Origin: Sandaracinaceae bacterium
GTDB taxonomy: Bacteria > Myxococcota_A > Polyangia > Polyangiales > JADJQN01
Assembly (NCBI GenBank): GCA_016712745.1
Contig: JADJQN010000001.1
Span: forward strand, 992,001 to 1,056,000
DNA length: 64,000 nucleotides
Reading direction: 5' to 3'
Below, piece after piece: positions 33,140-44,200 of the stretch; position 1 is the first letter of the stretch, and the number at the start of each line of letters is the position of its first letter. The notes under the pieces were generated by a model. That model saw nothing but the letters and a program-made list of their open reading frames with translations. It made no database searches and had not been told where the DNA came from. Both the position numbers and the translations under genes were made by a program.

Positions 33140-35670
33140 ATGCAGATGCGACGTGTTTGGGCGGTGCTCTTGATGTGCGTGCTGCTGCCGAGCTACGGCT
33201 TCGAATGGCAAGGCCGACTCTCGCACATTACGCGCGAATTCGACTCGGCGGATGCGTCGCGCAGGCGTGATCTACTTCGCATGCTCACTGGCTACGGCGC
33301 CGATGAGGTACGCGCCCTGCTCCTCACGCCCTCGAGGACACGGACCTGAGTGTGCGTCACGAAGCAGCTGAGGCCGTGGGACGCGTTCGCCTGCGTGCGG
33401 CCACGGCGACGCTCACAGACTGGCTCGACGACCCCGATGTTCCGACGCGCATCATCGCCGTGCGCGCACTTGGGCGCATCGCCGATGCGGGTGTCACGAC
33501 GCAACTCGTGCGAGCGCTCGGCGACGCGGATGCTGAGGTGCGGCGTGCAGCGGTAACTGCTCTCGGTGCGATCGGCACGCGGGACGTAGTCGTCCCACTG
33601 CTCGGCCGCTTGGACGATTTGGATTCGAATGTTCGCGTCGACACCTGCGCCGTATTAGCGCGCCTGCACGACTCGCGGGCAGTTGTGCCTCTTGTGGGCC
33701 GTGCGCACGATAATGCGCCAGAAGTGCGAACCGCAGTCTTTCGCGCGCTCGGTGAGTTGTCCGATCGACGCGCTCTCGCGCCGCTCTTCCAGGGCCTGCG
33801 CGACGACGCGGACGAGGCGCGCCTTGCTGCGATAGCGGCACTTGGAGTGTTGCGTGACGAAAGTGCGGTCGACGCCTTGATCGAAGTTGCGGCCGCACGC
33901 GACGAACACACCGCACGCGCAGCAATCAGCTCCCTCGGCCTTGTCGGCGGCGCGCGCGCCACTCGGGCGGTCGTTCGCCAACTGACCGTCAGCGCCAATC
34001 TGAGCACCACCGTCGCCGTCGTAACGTCCATGGTTGAACGCGCTTCGAACGATGCAGCGCGCACGGCAATCGTGCACGAAATCGTGGCGGCGTTCGAAGA
34101 CGCGGATGCGTCCGGTGTGCGCAATCTCGCGGCGGCGCTCGAGGAGCTAGCGCCAATTACGTCAATTGAGGCCGCCGTGCCGGTGCTTCTGCGCAAGCTC
34201 GCAGAACGTCGAGGCGACGTCAGCCAGATTGAGCGCACCCTCGCCACTAGCCGCGATGCACGTGTCCTGTTGCCGCTCCTTGAGCGCCTGCGCGAAGCCT
34301 CGCCGACGAGCTTGCGCGCAACAGTGCAAGCTCTCGCGGTCTACTTCAGGCACCAGCCGCCTGATGGACGCGCTGCAGACCCGTTGCTTGAAGCACTTGG
34401 ACGCGTCGCCCGCGAGGCGCGCGCCGACGTCGTGACATTGCTTGGGCGCGTGGGTGCACGTCGCGCCATTCCCGCGATCCGCCCTTTCCTCGACGCAACG
34501 GATCGGCCGACGCGCCTGGCAGCAGTCACGGCACTTGGCGCAATCGGGGACGCGGCAGGGGCGAACTTGTTGCTGCCGTTGCTCGGCGATCGGGACGCCG
34601 AGATTCGAACGCGTGCTGCCGATGCGGTAGGCGCTTCGGCCTCGCTTGAGATCCTTCGCGAGTTGGTGCGCCGCTTCGTGGGCGACGCGCCCGTCGATCG
34701 CAGCGCCTTCGCTCACGCAATCGGCATCGCTGTCCGCCACCTTGGTGAAGAACACGCCCTACCGGCCTCGGACCGGGATGCTGCACGCGACGCACTTGCT
34801 CACGCCGTGCGCGCGCCTGACTCGCGCCTCGCTGCAGTAGCGATCGATGCGCTCGCGCGAGCGAACGATGAATCGTTCGTGCCGATGCTCGTCACGCTGC
34901 TCGAGCGTGGACCACGGTTGGTGCGACCTGGAGCCGTGCGCGCCTTGAGCCGCTCTGACTCAGACGCCGCGCGCACCGCTCTGCGCGCAGCCCTCACCGA
35001 TCCCGATACCGAGGTCGCATCTGCGGCGGCGGCCGCGCTTGCGAATTATGGTCAGGCTGTGGACGCGGACCGCCTGGTCGCGCTGGTTTCGGCTCTGAAT
35101 TGGCCCGTTTCAACGAACGCATCGTTTGCGCTTGCGCATCTAGCCGCGCGAGGCGTTTTGAGCGCTGAAACTAAGGCCGGCTTGTGCGCTTTGCTGCGCG
35201 CGCGCGATCCGTATACGCGTGCCAATATTTTGGTCGCGCTCGGCAATGCTCACGTGGACGCATGCCCCGACGCCGGCGGCGGCGCATCTACATGGCTCGC
35301 AAGCACTCACCACCCCATCGTGCGTATCGGTGCAGCCCGCTGGCTGAACGAGCTTGTCGCCGCACACCCCGAGAGCTCGGAGCAAATGCGAGCGGAGCTC
35401 GCTCGGTGTGTTGCGTCGGACTCATCTTTCGACGTCACGGCTGCCTGCCGACTGTCACGCGTTGCGCAGGCGGACGACACGGTCGACGTGACCGCCTACC
35501 GTCCCGACGGTCGCACGCTGCTCGCCAACACCTTGGTCGCTGTTCGACTCGCCGACGGAACCTCGCTCATCGTGCGCACCGACAACAACGCGCACGTGCG
35601 CGTCTGGAACGCGCCCCGCGGCCCTGTGAATCTCGACGACCCGCTCAACGCGGCGCTCGAAGCGCGCTGA
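33140..35670 (+). pseudogene. Large HEAT-repeat protein, frameshifted once
   Basis: Without the shift the product is about 843 residues. The N-terminus MQMRRVWAVLLMCVLL is a signal segment. After DEVRALLLT the frame at 33326-33330 loses one base (ACGCCCTC where ACGGCCCTC would continue) and would then read ALEDTDLSVRHEAAEAV, the first of about 20 HEAT repeats (for instance DPDVPTRIIAVRALGRIAD, DRDAEIRTRAADAVGA). The C-terminal 70 residues (TDNNAHVRVWNAPRGPV) differ from the repeats. Without correction translation would run in two pieces, 33140-33349 and 33352-35670. Such proteins act as scaffolds; no partner is indicated. Confidence 0.75.
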
Positions 35671-35691
35671 CGCGAGGGCCTGCTGTCACCT

Positions 35692-36738
35692 TTACGGCGT
35701 ACAACTCTCACCGCCGCCCGCAGTCACGAGGAAGAGCTCTGCGCCCGGCCCGCTTGCCGGATTGCCTTGCGGAGATGTGCTCGCGTTGTTGAGCGCGGGA
35801 GCTGCGCCCACGATCAAATCGGCCGGTGAAATGTAGAGTCCCCCGCCCATATTGTCGCCGGCAGGGACTGTCCCGACGGGCCATGCCCACGTGATGACGT
35901 CGTCGAATGCGCCGTGCATGTTGGGATGACGCAGCACACGTACATCATTGGCAGGCGCAGCCGCGTCGGCGAGTGGATTGCTCTCACCAAACGACGAGAG
36001 CGCCGGCAAACAGCTCCCGTTTCCAGCGGTAACTGGCGAGGTGGCGTTTTCGATCACGGCGTGAATCGCGTAACGCGGAAACCCAGTCGAATCGTCGGTC
36101 GATGTCTCTTCAGGCGCGCCTTCGAAACGCACGCGAATCGGCTTGTCGAGGCCCGTGAACGCGAAGCTAGGAGGGTCGCCGTCAGTTCGCGTCGAAGCAA
36201 GCCCTTCGTACACTCGACCTGCCAGCATGCGCTGAAAGACGCGGTCGTCGATGCGCACAACCGGCGTGACCGAATTGACCGTGGTGCCGATCGCGTTCGC
36301 CACGTAAATGAAATAGGCATAGCGAAGGGAATCTGACATCGACTCCGCTTGGACCCAGGCTTGCGTCGTATCGATCTCGTAGTCCTGCGTACGCGTACGG
36401 AAAACCAGCGCGTTGGACTTGGCGTCATGTGTGAACGCACCATACGGGCGGTCGTAGCCTTCCGCCGATGTATCCACCGGCAGGTGCACGAAGGGCGGCG
36501 AATCGAACGCGACATCGCAGACCGTCACCATCACGCCACCTGCAAGCGTTTCCTGATGCTCGGTCGCGCAGTACGGCGGCGCGATGGGTCCAGCGTCTAC
36601 GCCCGCATCCACAACCTCTGCGTCGGTGCGTGCGCCATCGGCCCCTGCATCAAGCACCGAACCGCCGTCCACTTGGTTGTCGGCTGATGACGAACACGCT
36701 GCAAGAATCGGTAACAGTGCAAAAGCGAAAAGGCGCAT
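35692..36738 (-). CDS. Lipoprotein of unknown function with DAG linker
   Basis: A 348-residue protein from ATG 36738 (MRLFAFALLPILAAC), lipobox at Cys15, GGGGGA just upstream. An Asp/Ala/Gly linker (DGGSVLDAGADGARTDAEVV) precedes a beta-rich domain with Cys at the ends of segments (APPYCATEH, MVTVCDVAF). No enzymatic motif is recognised. It converges with the HEAT gene and lies 30 bp downstream of the cytochrome b gene. Confidence 0.55.
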   Translation of the reverse strand: MRLFAFALLPILAACSSSADNQVDGGSVLDAGADGARTDAEVVDAGVDAGPIAPPYCATEHQETLAGGVMVTVCDVAFDSPPFVHLPVDTSAEGYDRPYGAFTHDAKSNALVFRTRTQDYEIDTTQAWVQAESMSDSLRYAYFIYVANAIGTTVNSVTPVVRIDDRVFQRMLAGRVYEGLASTRTDGDPPSFAFTGLDKPIRVRFEGAPEETSTDDSTGFPRYAIHAVIENATSPVTAGNGSCLPALSSFGESNPLADAAAPANDVRVLRHPNMHGAFDDVITWAWPVGTVPAGDNMGGGLYISPADLIVGAAPALNNASTSPQGNPASGPGAELFLVTAGGGESCTP

Positions 36739-36767
36739 GGTTTCCCCCGAAGCGTAAGAATCGTAGT

Positions 36768-38459
36768 CTACTCGAAACGCTGCAGCCGCAAATACGCGGC
36801 GATTGTTCGGATTTGCGCCTCGCTCAGCTGATCGGCGAAGGCCGGCATCGTGTTGAGCTCGCCGTACTGACTGGCCGCTGCGGGTGTCGCTATCTGCCGT
36901 GCGATCCAAGTCCGCGACGCGTAGCCGGTCAGGTTCGGACCGCCTTCCGCGAGGTAGTCACCCTCGCCGCGGTAGACGTGGCATTCCATGCACTTCGTCT
37001 CGAAGACATGGCTGCCGCGCGCAACCAACGCAGCGTTCACGGGCGGGTCTTGTGGCTCGCGACCTTCAGCGAATAGGAATTCTGTAACCGCCTCGAGGGC
37101 CGGCTCGCCCAGGCGCGCCTGCGAGCGCATGCCATCAATGCGCGTGTGCGCGAAGAAGCGCTCGCCGCGCGGATTGCGCAAGAAGTTCAACAACCATTCG
37201 CGCGACGCGAAGCCGGTGTGTTCGGGTGCGCGCCGCCGGCCGTGCCCGTTCATCACGTGGCACGACGTGCACTTGTCGGAAAAAGTATCGCGACCACCCG
37301 TGAGCGGATCGTTTGCCAACATCAGAAGCGGTCCTTCGGGAGGAATGCCGTTGCGCGCGAGTTGAACGGCGCGCGCGGCACGCGAATCGGCATCGCGACG
37401 CTGCGCTTGAAACTTTGCGTCGTGCGCGTCTGCGTTCAGCGACATGGCCGTAAGGCCTACGATGGCGCAGGCGCCGAGAAGCACCGGCGTGATGATGCCC
37501 AGGCGATCCCGCAAACGATTGGTGGGCTTGCGATCGATGAACGGTAGCGCGAACAAAAAGCCGCCGACCAAGGCCGGGATGCCGAGAGTCACGAGCGACT
37601 CGAGATTTCCTGGCACTAAGTTGAGAGCTTGGTAGAGCCACAAGAAATACCACTCAGGTCGCGGCGGATATTGAACGGAAGGGTCGGCCGGCGCGTCGAG
37701 CGGCGCCCCGACATTAATCGTGACGAGAGCCACGACGAGCAAAACAAAGACCGCGAAGCTCACGTCCCGAACGATCTGCCACGGATAATATGCCTGTTTT
37801 ATGGCAAGATTTGCCCCGGCCGGCGCGGTCGGTCCGTGCCTCCTATAGAGAAGCACGTGCAACAAAAGTAGGATGCCGATGAGACCGGGGAGTGCGCCAA
37901 CGTGCGCAGCGTACAGGCGCGTCAGTGTCGACTGACCGTACTGTGCACCGCCCACGACGACTTCTCGCACCTGAGCTCCGATAGCGGGAGTGCTACCGGC
38001 GATATTCGTTGCGACGGTCGTCGCCCAATACCCTTTTTGGTCCCACGGTAAAAGATAGCCAGTGATGGCGAGGCCGACGGTGGCTCCCATCAACGCAAGA
38101 CCTAGCCACCACTGCACTTCGCGCGGCTTCTTGTACGCACCGTAGATGGTGACCTGCAAAAGGTGCATGCCCATCACGACCATCATCGCCTGGGCGCCGT
38201 AGTGATGCATCCCGCGGATGAACCAACCGCTCGTGACGCGGTGTTGGATGTAAAAGACACTCGACCATGCGTCGTGCACAGACGGCGTGTACGTCGCCAT
38301 AAGCATGAGGCCGGTCACAAGCTGGGTAAGAAAGACCACCGCGAGTCCGCTGCCGAATACGTACGCCCAGCGCGCCCCGCCTTGGATTTCTTCTTCGAGT
38401 GCGCGCGTCATCAATTTGCGAACGCCAGTGCGCGAATCGAGCCATTCGATGAGTTTCAC
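36768..38459 (-). CDS. Cytochrome b/c fusion subunit of a bc-type quinol oxidoreductase
   Basis: A 563-residue integral membrane protein. Residues 1-340 are cytochrome b: heme ligands in GMHHYGAQ (H85) and H99, then H186 and H201. The pairs lie 14 and 15 apart, the b6-type spacing. YLLPWDQKGYWA and the Qo-site PEWY (RPEWYF at 267-272) are present. The C-terminal part carries two c-type heme sites, CTSCH (397-401) and CMECH (490-494). It oxidises quinol and passes electrons to the fused c-hemes. The Rieske subunit gene lies 9 bp upstream; no separate cytochrome c1 gene is nearby. Confidence 0.9.
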   Translation of the reverse strand: MKLIEWLDSRTGVRKLMTRALEEEIQGGARWAYVFGSGLAVVFLTQLVTGLMLMATYTPSVHDAWSSVFYIQHRVTSGWFIRGMHHYGAQAMMVVMGMHLLQVTIYGAYKKPREVQWWLGLALMGATVGLAITGYLLPWDQKGYWATTVATNIAGSTPAIGAQVREVVVGGAQYGQSTLTRLYAAHVGALPGLIGILLLLHVLLYRRHGPTAPAGANLAIKQAYYPWQIVRDVSFAVFVLLVVALVTINVGAPLDAPADPSVQYPPRPEWYFLWLYQALNLVPGNLESLVTLGIPALVGGFLFALPFIDRKPTNRLRDRLGIITPVLLGACAIVGLTAMSLNADAHDAKFQAQRRDADSRAARAVQLARNGIPPEGPLLMLANDPLTGGRDTFSDKCTSCHVMNGHGRRRAPEHTGFASREWLLNFLRNPRGERFFAHTRIDGMRSQARLGEPALEAVTEFLFAEGREPQDPPVNAALVARGSHVFETKCMECHVYRGEGDYLAEGGPNLTGYASRTWIARQIATPAAASQYGELNTMPAFADQLSEAQIRTIAAYLRLQRFE

Positions 38460-38468
38460 AGGCGCCCC

Positions 38469-39008
38469 TCAGCCCAGCGAAGTCCGGTTGCGTGTTTGCG
38501 TGCGGAAGCGTTTGAAGTCGACTTCGACTTGGCCGTCACGCACACGTGTCGCCAAAGGATCCATGCCGCGCGGAGATGGGCCGGCAGTGCAACGTCCTTC
38601 GAGATCAAAAAAGCTCTCATGGCAGGGACAGGCAAATCTGCGATGTTCCGCGTCGAGCTGAATGCTGCAACCCAAGTGCGGACACTCGGCTTGCAACGCA
38701 ATGACCTCGGTGTCGCTCTTTTTACGCAACCAGATCGTTCCAAGGCGCTGTGCGGGCGCGCGCGTCCAGGCGTCGACTTGCTCGCCGATCACGGGGACCG
38801 CGACGGGCATGCCACTGGCGCCAGGAACTTCGCGCAATTTCGCCACACGCTTCCACCGACCCGTGTCACCGGCGCGACGTTTCAGGGGGTGCAGCAGGTA
38901 CGAAACGCCGGGCACCAAGACAGCGGCGGCCCACGCAGCGGCGCCAAGCGCAATGAGCGCTTTCAATGCCTTCCGTCGACTGCTCGACGTCCCTTCCGAT
39001 TCCGACAT
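38469..39008 (-). CDS. Rieske iron-sulfur protein of the bc-type complex
   Basis: A 179-residue protein from ATG 39008 with AAGGGG 5 nt upstream. An N-terminal Tat-like/anchor segment (SSSRRKALKALIALGAAAW) leads to the Rieske fold with CPHLGCSIQ and CPCHESFFDLEGR, the two Cys and two His that bind the 2Fe-2S cluster. It transfers electrons from quinol at the Qo site to the cytochrome c domain of its neighbour. First gene of the bc operon; the fusion gene follows after 9 bp. An in-frame GTG at 39014 would add two residues. Confidence 0.93.
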   Translation of the reverse strand: MSESEGTSSSRRKALKALIALGAAAWAAAVLVPGVSYLLHPLKRRAGDTGRWKRVAKLREVPGASGMPVAVPVIGEQVDAWTRAPAQRLGTIWLRKKSDTEVIALQAECPHLGCSIQLDAEHRRFACPCHESFFDLEGRCTAGPSPRGMDPLATRVRDGQVEVDFKRFRTQTRNRTSLG

Positions 39009-39092
39009 AGCCACCCCTTTTTCGGAACATCGTTAATACGTTAGAGGCGCGGAAAACGATAGAGTACCCGCGCTGAAAGCTCACGATTTTCC

Positions 39093-41207
39093 ATGTCCTT
39101 GGCCCCTACTCCCCGCTGCTCTCTACTTCTCACCGCGCTCTTTGTCGTTGCGGCCTCTGGCTGCACGCTGCCGAGCATTCCGGCGGGACGTCGCGGAGTT
39201 ACTGCGCTGTACATCCACGGCGCGGAACGTTTGGATGAGCGCGCGCTCGCCGTCTGTCTCGCGACGCGTGAGCGCGAAGATCTTGCGATCGACATAAGCA
39301 CCAATCCAAACCCCACGTGCGGCATCTCTCCGTTCGCAGCGTCGCACTTGCGACTCGCTCTTTGGTCGTGGCCGTGGACGGATTGGCCCCTCTTCGACCG
39401 CGTAATTTTCGACCGCGACATTCAGCGGATCGAACGCTGGTATCGCGCGCGCGGATACTACGACGCGCACGTCACGAGCGCCGTCACCACGCCGGCTGAC
39501 GACGCTCCCCCGGAAGCAGGCAATCAGGTTCAGATCGACATTACGCTCACCGAAGGCGAACCGGTTCGCACCGAAAGCGTAACGTTCGAAGGGATAGACG
39601 CGCTCGATGAGGACTTGCAAGCAGCGCTCCACGCGCGCGCTGTCGAAGTGGGCAAGCGTTTTGACGAAGAAGGTTACGGCGACAGCAAGACGCGCATGCT
39701 TACAGACCTGCGTGAAGCGTCCTATGCCCGCGCGACGGTCGAAGGCGCCGTTGAGGTGAACCCGGCCACGCGAATTGCACGCGTTGTCTATCGAATCGTG
39801 CCCGGTGAGTCGTGCTTGATTGGAAACATCGAGCTGCACATCGACAACCCTCACCTGCCGCCGCAGCCGGTGATCACTGCAGCGAGCCTCGACCGCGGAA
39901 TGCGCTACGCGACCACCACGATTGAAGGAGCGCAGCGTGCGATCTATGCGCTCGGCTCGTTCTCGTCGGTCGAGATCACGCCCGATCTGACGGGCACCTC
40001 GCGGTACATAAACCTGCGCATCGATGCGCGCGCAGGCACCCTCACTCGCTTGGGCTTTGGCGTCGGATTTCAGTACGGCGATGTGCTTCAGGGCAATAGC
40101 GTCGCCGAGCTCGAAACGATTCGGCAGTGGGATATTCACGCGCTCGCCGTGTACGAGAACCGAAATCTCTTTTCCGGCATGCGGCGTTTCCGGGCCGAGA
40201 TTCGTCCACGCGAAATTTTTCGGAGCCTTCTCGATCCCATCTTCGGCATGCTCGCGACAACCGAGTTCCGGCAGCCGGATTTTTTCGAAGCACGCACCAA
40301 CTTGGTCGCTGGCGCGCGCTGGGATTGGTCACCCGATCCCTACGGACGAACCTTCCGCCGCCACGTGCTCGACGCTTGGATGGGCCCCGAACGCTCGTGG
40401 TGGCGTGGCAAGTTCTACGGGTACCTCGCCATTCACGGCCTGCTTTTCTATCCGACGGAGCTTCAAGATACGCAGATCCCAAACGATCAAGTTCGCTATC
40501 AAGTTGGCTTCTTCGAGCAGTTGATCAAACTCGACTTGCGCGACAACGCGCTGCAGCCGCGCAACGGCGCTTACTTTCAACTCGGTCTGCAAGAAGCTGT
40601 ATTTCCCTCGAACCGCTCATGGCAGTACATGCGCATCACGCCCGAAGCTCGCGCATACGTCGCGCTGCCGTTGGGCATGGTGCTCGCCGGACGTTTCGCG
40701 ATGGGCTATCTCGGAATCATCAGCACGGACCTGCCGCAGACGGTGTCGACACCGGACGGCGACAAGCTCGGCCCGGGGGCATTGGGACCGGAAACCTACC
40801 GTCTGCGTGGCGGTGGCTCGAACAGCAATCGAGGTTACCTCGCAGGTTCGCTCGGCGGCACGACGCTCTTCCCAAATGCTCCAACCGACGGCGGCATTCG
40901 TCGTTGGGAAGCGTCGCTCGAGCTGCGCGTTTCACTGACAGAAAATTTCGGTCTCGTATTCTTTGCTGACGCTGGCGACGTAAGCCCCCTTCCGCGTTTT
41001 CGTTGGTATGCCCTGCAGCTCTCGCTTGGTTTTGGATTTCGCTACCGCACCATCGTCGGTCCGGTGCGACTCGATTTCGGCTTCCGCGTGCCAAGCGCGC
41101 GTGTGCTGGGCACACACGCCGACGTGCCGCCTGAACCGACCGACACCCTCTTCGGCATCAACGGCGTACAAGGCGCATTTCACATCACCATCGGCGAGTC
41201 GTACTGA
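39093..41207 (+). CDS. tamA: Omp85-family outer-membrane protein, TamA-like
   Basis: A 704-residue protein: lipobox-type signal VVAASGC (Cys24), then POTRA-like domains (for instance VTALYIHGAERLDERALAV, ESVTFEGIDALDEDLQAAL, GNIELHIDNPH) and a beta barrel of Omp85 type from about residue 310. The final strands end with YFL-type aromatics and RLRGGGSNSNRGY, close to the RGF/Y motif of the family. The TamA/TamB pair inserts autotransporters or moves phospholipids across the periplasm. Its stop overlaps the tamB start by 1 nt. Diverges from the bc operon. Confidence 0.85.
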   Translation: MSLAPTPRCSLLLTALFVVAASGCTLPSIPAGRRGVTALYIHGAERLDERALAVCLATREREDLAIDISTNPNPTCGISPFAASHLRLALWSWPWTDWPLFDRVIFDRDIQRIERWYRARGYYDAHVTSAVTTPADDAPPEAGNQVQIDITLTEGEPVRTESVTFEGIDALDEDLQAALHARAVEVGKRFDEEGYGDSKTRMLTDLREASYARATVEGAVEVNPATRIARVVYRIVPGESCLIGNIELHIDNPHLPPQPVITAASLDRGMRYATTTIEGAQRAIYALGSFSSVEITPDLTGTSRYINLRIDARAGTLTRLGFGVGFQYGDVLQGNSVAELETIRQWDIHALAVYENRNLFSGMRRFRAEIRPREIFRSLLDPIFGMLATTEFRQPDFFEARTNLVAGARWDWSPDPYGRTFRRHVLDAWMGPERSWWRGKFYGYLAIHGLLFYPTELQDTQIPNDQVRYQVGFFEQLIKLDLRDNALQPRNGAYFQLGLQEAVFPSNRSWQYMRITPEARAYVALPLGMVLAGRFAMGYLGIISTDLPQTVSTPDGDKLGPGALGPETYRLRGGGSNSNRGYLAGSLGGTTLFPNAPTDGGIRRWEASLELRVSLTENFGLVFFADAGDVSPLPRFRWYALQLSLGFGFRYRTIVGPVRLDFGFRVPSARVLGTHADVPPEPTDTLFGINGVQGAFHITIGESY

Positions 41208-44200
41208 TGGTGAAGAAGATCGCAAAGGGAGTTTTCGCGGTGATCGCTTGGACGATCATTGGCGTGCTCGCCCTTGCGGTCAGCATCTTCATTCACGTGC
41301 GCAGCGCCGCGACGAAAAACTTCGTACAAACCTTGGCGCAAGACTTGGTGGCGGAAAACGTGCGCGGTCGCCTGACGATCGGTTCGATCGAACGCCTTAC
41401 GGGTCGTTACGTGGTCATCAACGATGTGCGGATCTTCGACCCAAGCGGCCGCGAAGTAATTCGCGCCTCGCGCGTGAGCGCTCGCCTCAACCTTGGCGCG
41501 CTCACACGTGGCCTAATTCATATTCCGGAAGTCACAATCGATGGCGCGCATTTGGTGTTGGTTCGCGGCGAGGACGAGCTGCCTACGTTCATAGAAGCTT
41601 TTTCACCGCGCAATCCGGCCAGCGATCCAACGACTCCATCTCCGCACGTTCTTGTCGATCGCGTCATCATCAATCGCGCGACCGCCGAGGGCGAAGTGCA
41701 AGGTATCGCTGGGATTCAAATACGCGATTTTCGCGTGCGCGCGCGCTTCGAGCTGCAAGAAGAACTTGTGCTTACGATCTTCGAAGCGCAGGCGGATATG
41801 TATGCTCCGTATCGGCCATCGGTGCTGGTGCGCTCGGTCAAAGGCACAATCGACACGGACCCCACGCACGGAATCTCGTTGCTCGTGGTTGCCGACAGCG
41901 GAGCGACCGACCACATTCGCGCGAACGTCGCAGTGCACCCCGCCGCCGACGATTTACCCACGTCCAAGACGACTGTGGAAATACTCGCACATCTCAATCC
42001 GCTCAGTGTCGAAACCGTGCGGGGCGCGGGCATCGAAGGCTTGGACACGGTCCGCGGAAGTGTTCGCGGCTACGCGCGTTTGATTGGGCCGGTCGATAAC
42101 CTGCACTTCGACGCCGCACTCAATCACGAGGCGGGCGACGTGCGTGTCGATGGGCGCTTGTCGGAGACTCAAGGTTTCGACGTGCACGCGCAGACGAGCG
42201 GGTTGAACCTCGACCGGGCCATCGAAGGAGTGCCTCCCGGGATGCGCATCGGCGGCGACGCGCGTCTACATGTGGCGACGCAGACGCAGGACGGCCCTCC
42301 TCCGACCTTTCACGCCGAGGTCAATGCCTTCGCCTTCGATGAGTGGGCCGTGCCGTCGTTCACCGCTGACGGCGCGATTGCGCCTCACGAGATTCGCATT
42401 GATCGCGTGGACGCGCCGTACGCGGGTGGCGAAGTGCACGGCAGCGGACGTATATCGACCGAAGACGATGGCGCAATCGCGATCGACATTCGCGCGCGCA
42501 TTCCGCAGATCGCGCGCGACCCCAACGTGCATCACCTGGTTCCCGACGCGCGGGCATCGCTCGATGCGACGGTGCACATCGAAACGCATCAGCACGGGGG
42601 CGGCGCGCAGCACGTCGGCGTCGACGGAAGCGTCGCGCTGCGCAACGTCTCGTACAACGCAATCGAGGCGCAATCGATACGGGCTCGCGGCGAGCTGCAT
42701 TTGGTCGGTCGTACGCCGACCGTGCGGGCTGACGTTCGTGCGGAATCACTGCGACTCGGCGGATATGACGTCGGAAGCGGAACCGTTGCTGTGCGCGGAG
42801 GCCCAAACCGATACACAACCGTCGGCCGGTTCGAGACGCACGACCAACGACGCGCCGATTTCGACGCCACGATTACGATTCGCGCGGACGACGCCATCGA
42901 GATTGACGCACCTCGCGTGGAATTGGCGATCGGGGATTTGGTGTGGCGCGGACTCATTCAGCGCATGGTGATCAAGCCCGATCAATTTATCGAGACGCAA
43001 ATGCTGCGTCTCGCAAACGGTTCGCAACGGCTTGAGGCTCGGGGCCGCGTGGCGTTTCGCTCCTCACAAAACCTTGACGTTGTTCTGCAGGACTTCGACA
43101 TCTCCGCGATCAATCGCATCGTGCCCGATCTAATTCGTCTTCGTGGCCACGTGGATGCGCACGCAGTGCTTGGCGGCACTCTCGCGCAGCCAACTGTGTC
43201 GGTGGAAGGGGCGTACCGCGAAGGCATAATCGACCGCATCGAAGGCATCGAGGCGGTCTATCGCGTGACGTACGAGAACGGCGCACTCGAAATCGATCAA
43301 CAAATCGACCTCGGCGAACGCGGCAATCTGATGCTGAGCGGCGGCGGCGCAATCTCAACTCAGATCGCCAATCCAATCGAGGCCATCCAGCGCGGTCAGT
43401 ACACGCTGCAGCTCGACATCGGCGACCTCGATATCGCAGTGGCACGTGGCTATATCCCGCAGAAGTATCAGAGCCTCGGTGCACGGATCTCCGGCACCAT
43501 CAATTTGGAGAGCTCGCACGATCAGCCACAGTTGCGCTTGGACACCACCGTTAGCGCGGCGTCGATGTACGGACTACCACCGTTCATGCTCGGCATTACG
43601 GGTACGTACACGACGGCACTTACGGAGGCGACCGTTGTGTTGAGTCAGGAAGACAATGCGCTTGGACGAGTCGACGTGCGCTACGAATCCGACGTCCGCG
43701 ATTTTGTTCGTGGCCCCAACCCTATTGCAAACGCACTCGAACGACACGCTTGGCGCTTGCAGGCCAATGTTCCCAATCAACGCTCCGACGAGCTGAGCCC
43801 CACACTTCAAGCGTTGCTCCGCGACTATCCGGTCGAAGGATCACTCGCGCTCGTTACGCAGGGAGGACCTGAAGGTTTTAGCGCGGAGCTCTCGAGCCGC
43901 GCCATCTGGCACGATGATTTGTCACGCTTGCCGTGCGGCCAAGGCGCGCATCCGCGCGTGGAAGTGCAAGCCTTTGTGGCGCAAGGGCAGTTTCGTGCAT
44001 CTGCAAAGGGATTCTTGCAATCCAATGAGTCGGCGTTCGAGATGACGGCGGAGACGGCGATTGATGTGGATTCTTGGATACGGCAGATGGCCGTCCCGGC
44101 AACGCTTCCCGCGACCACGGTCGACATCAACTTGCCCAACCTCGACCTCGGGCAAGTGCCCCTCGTGTGCAATCGCTTTTCGGGCCCAGTGAGAGGCACC

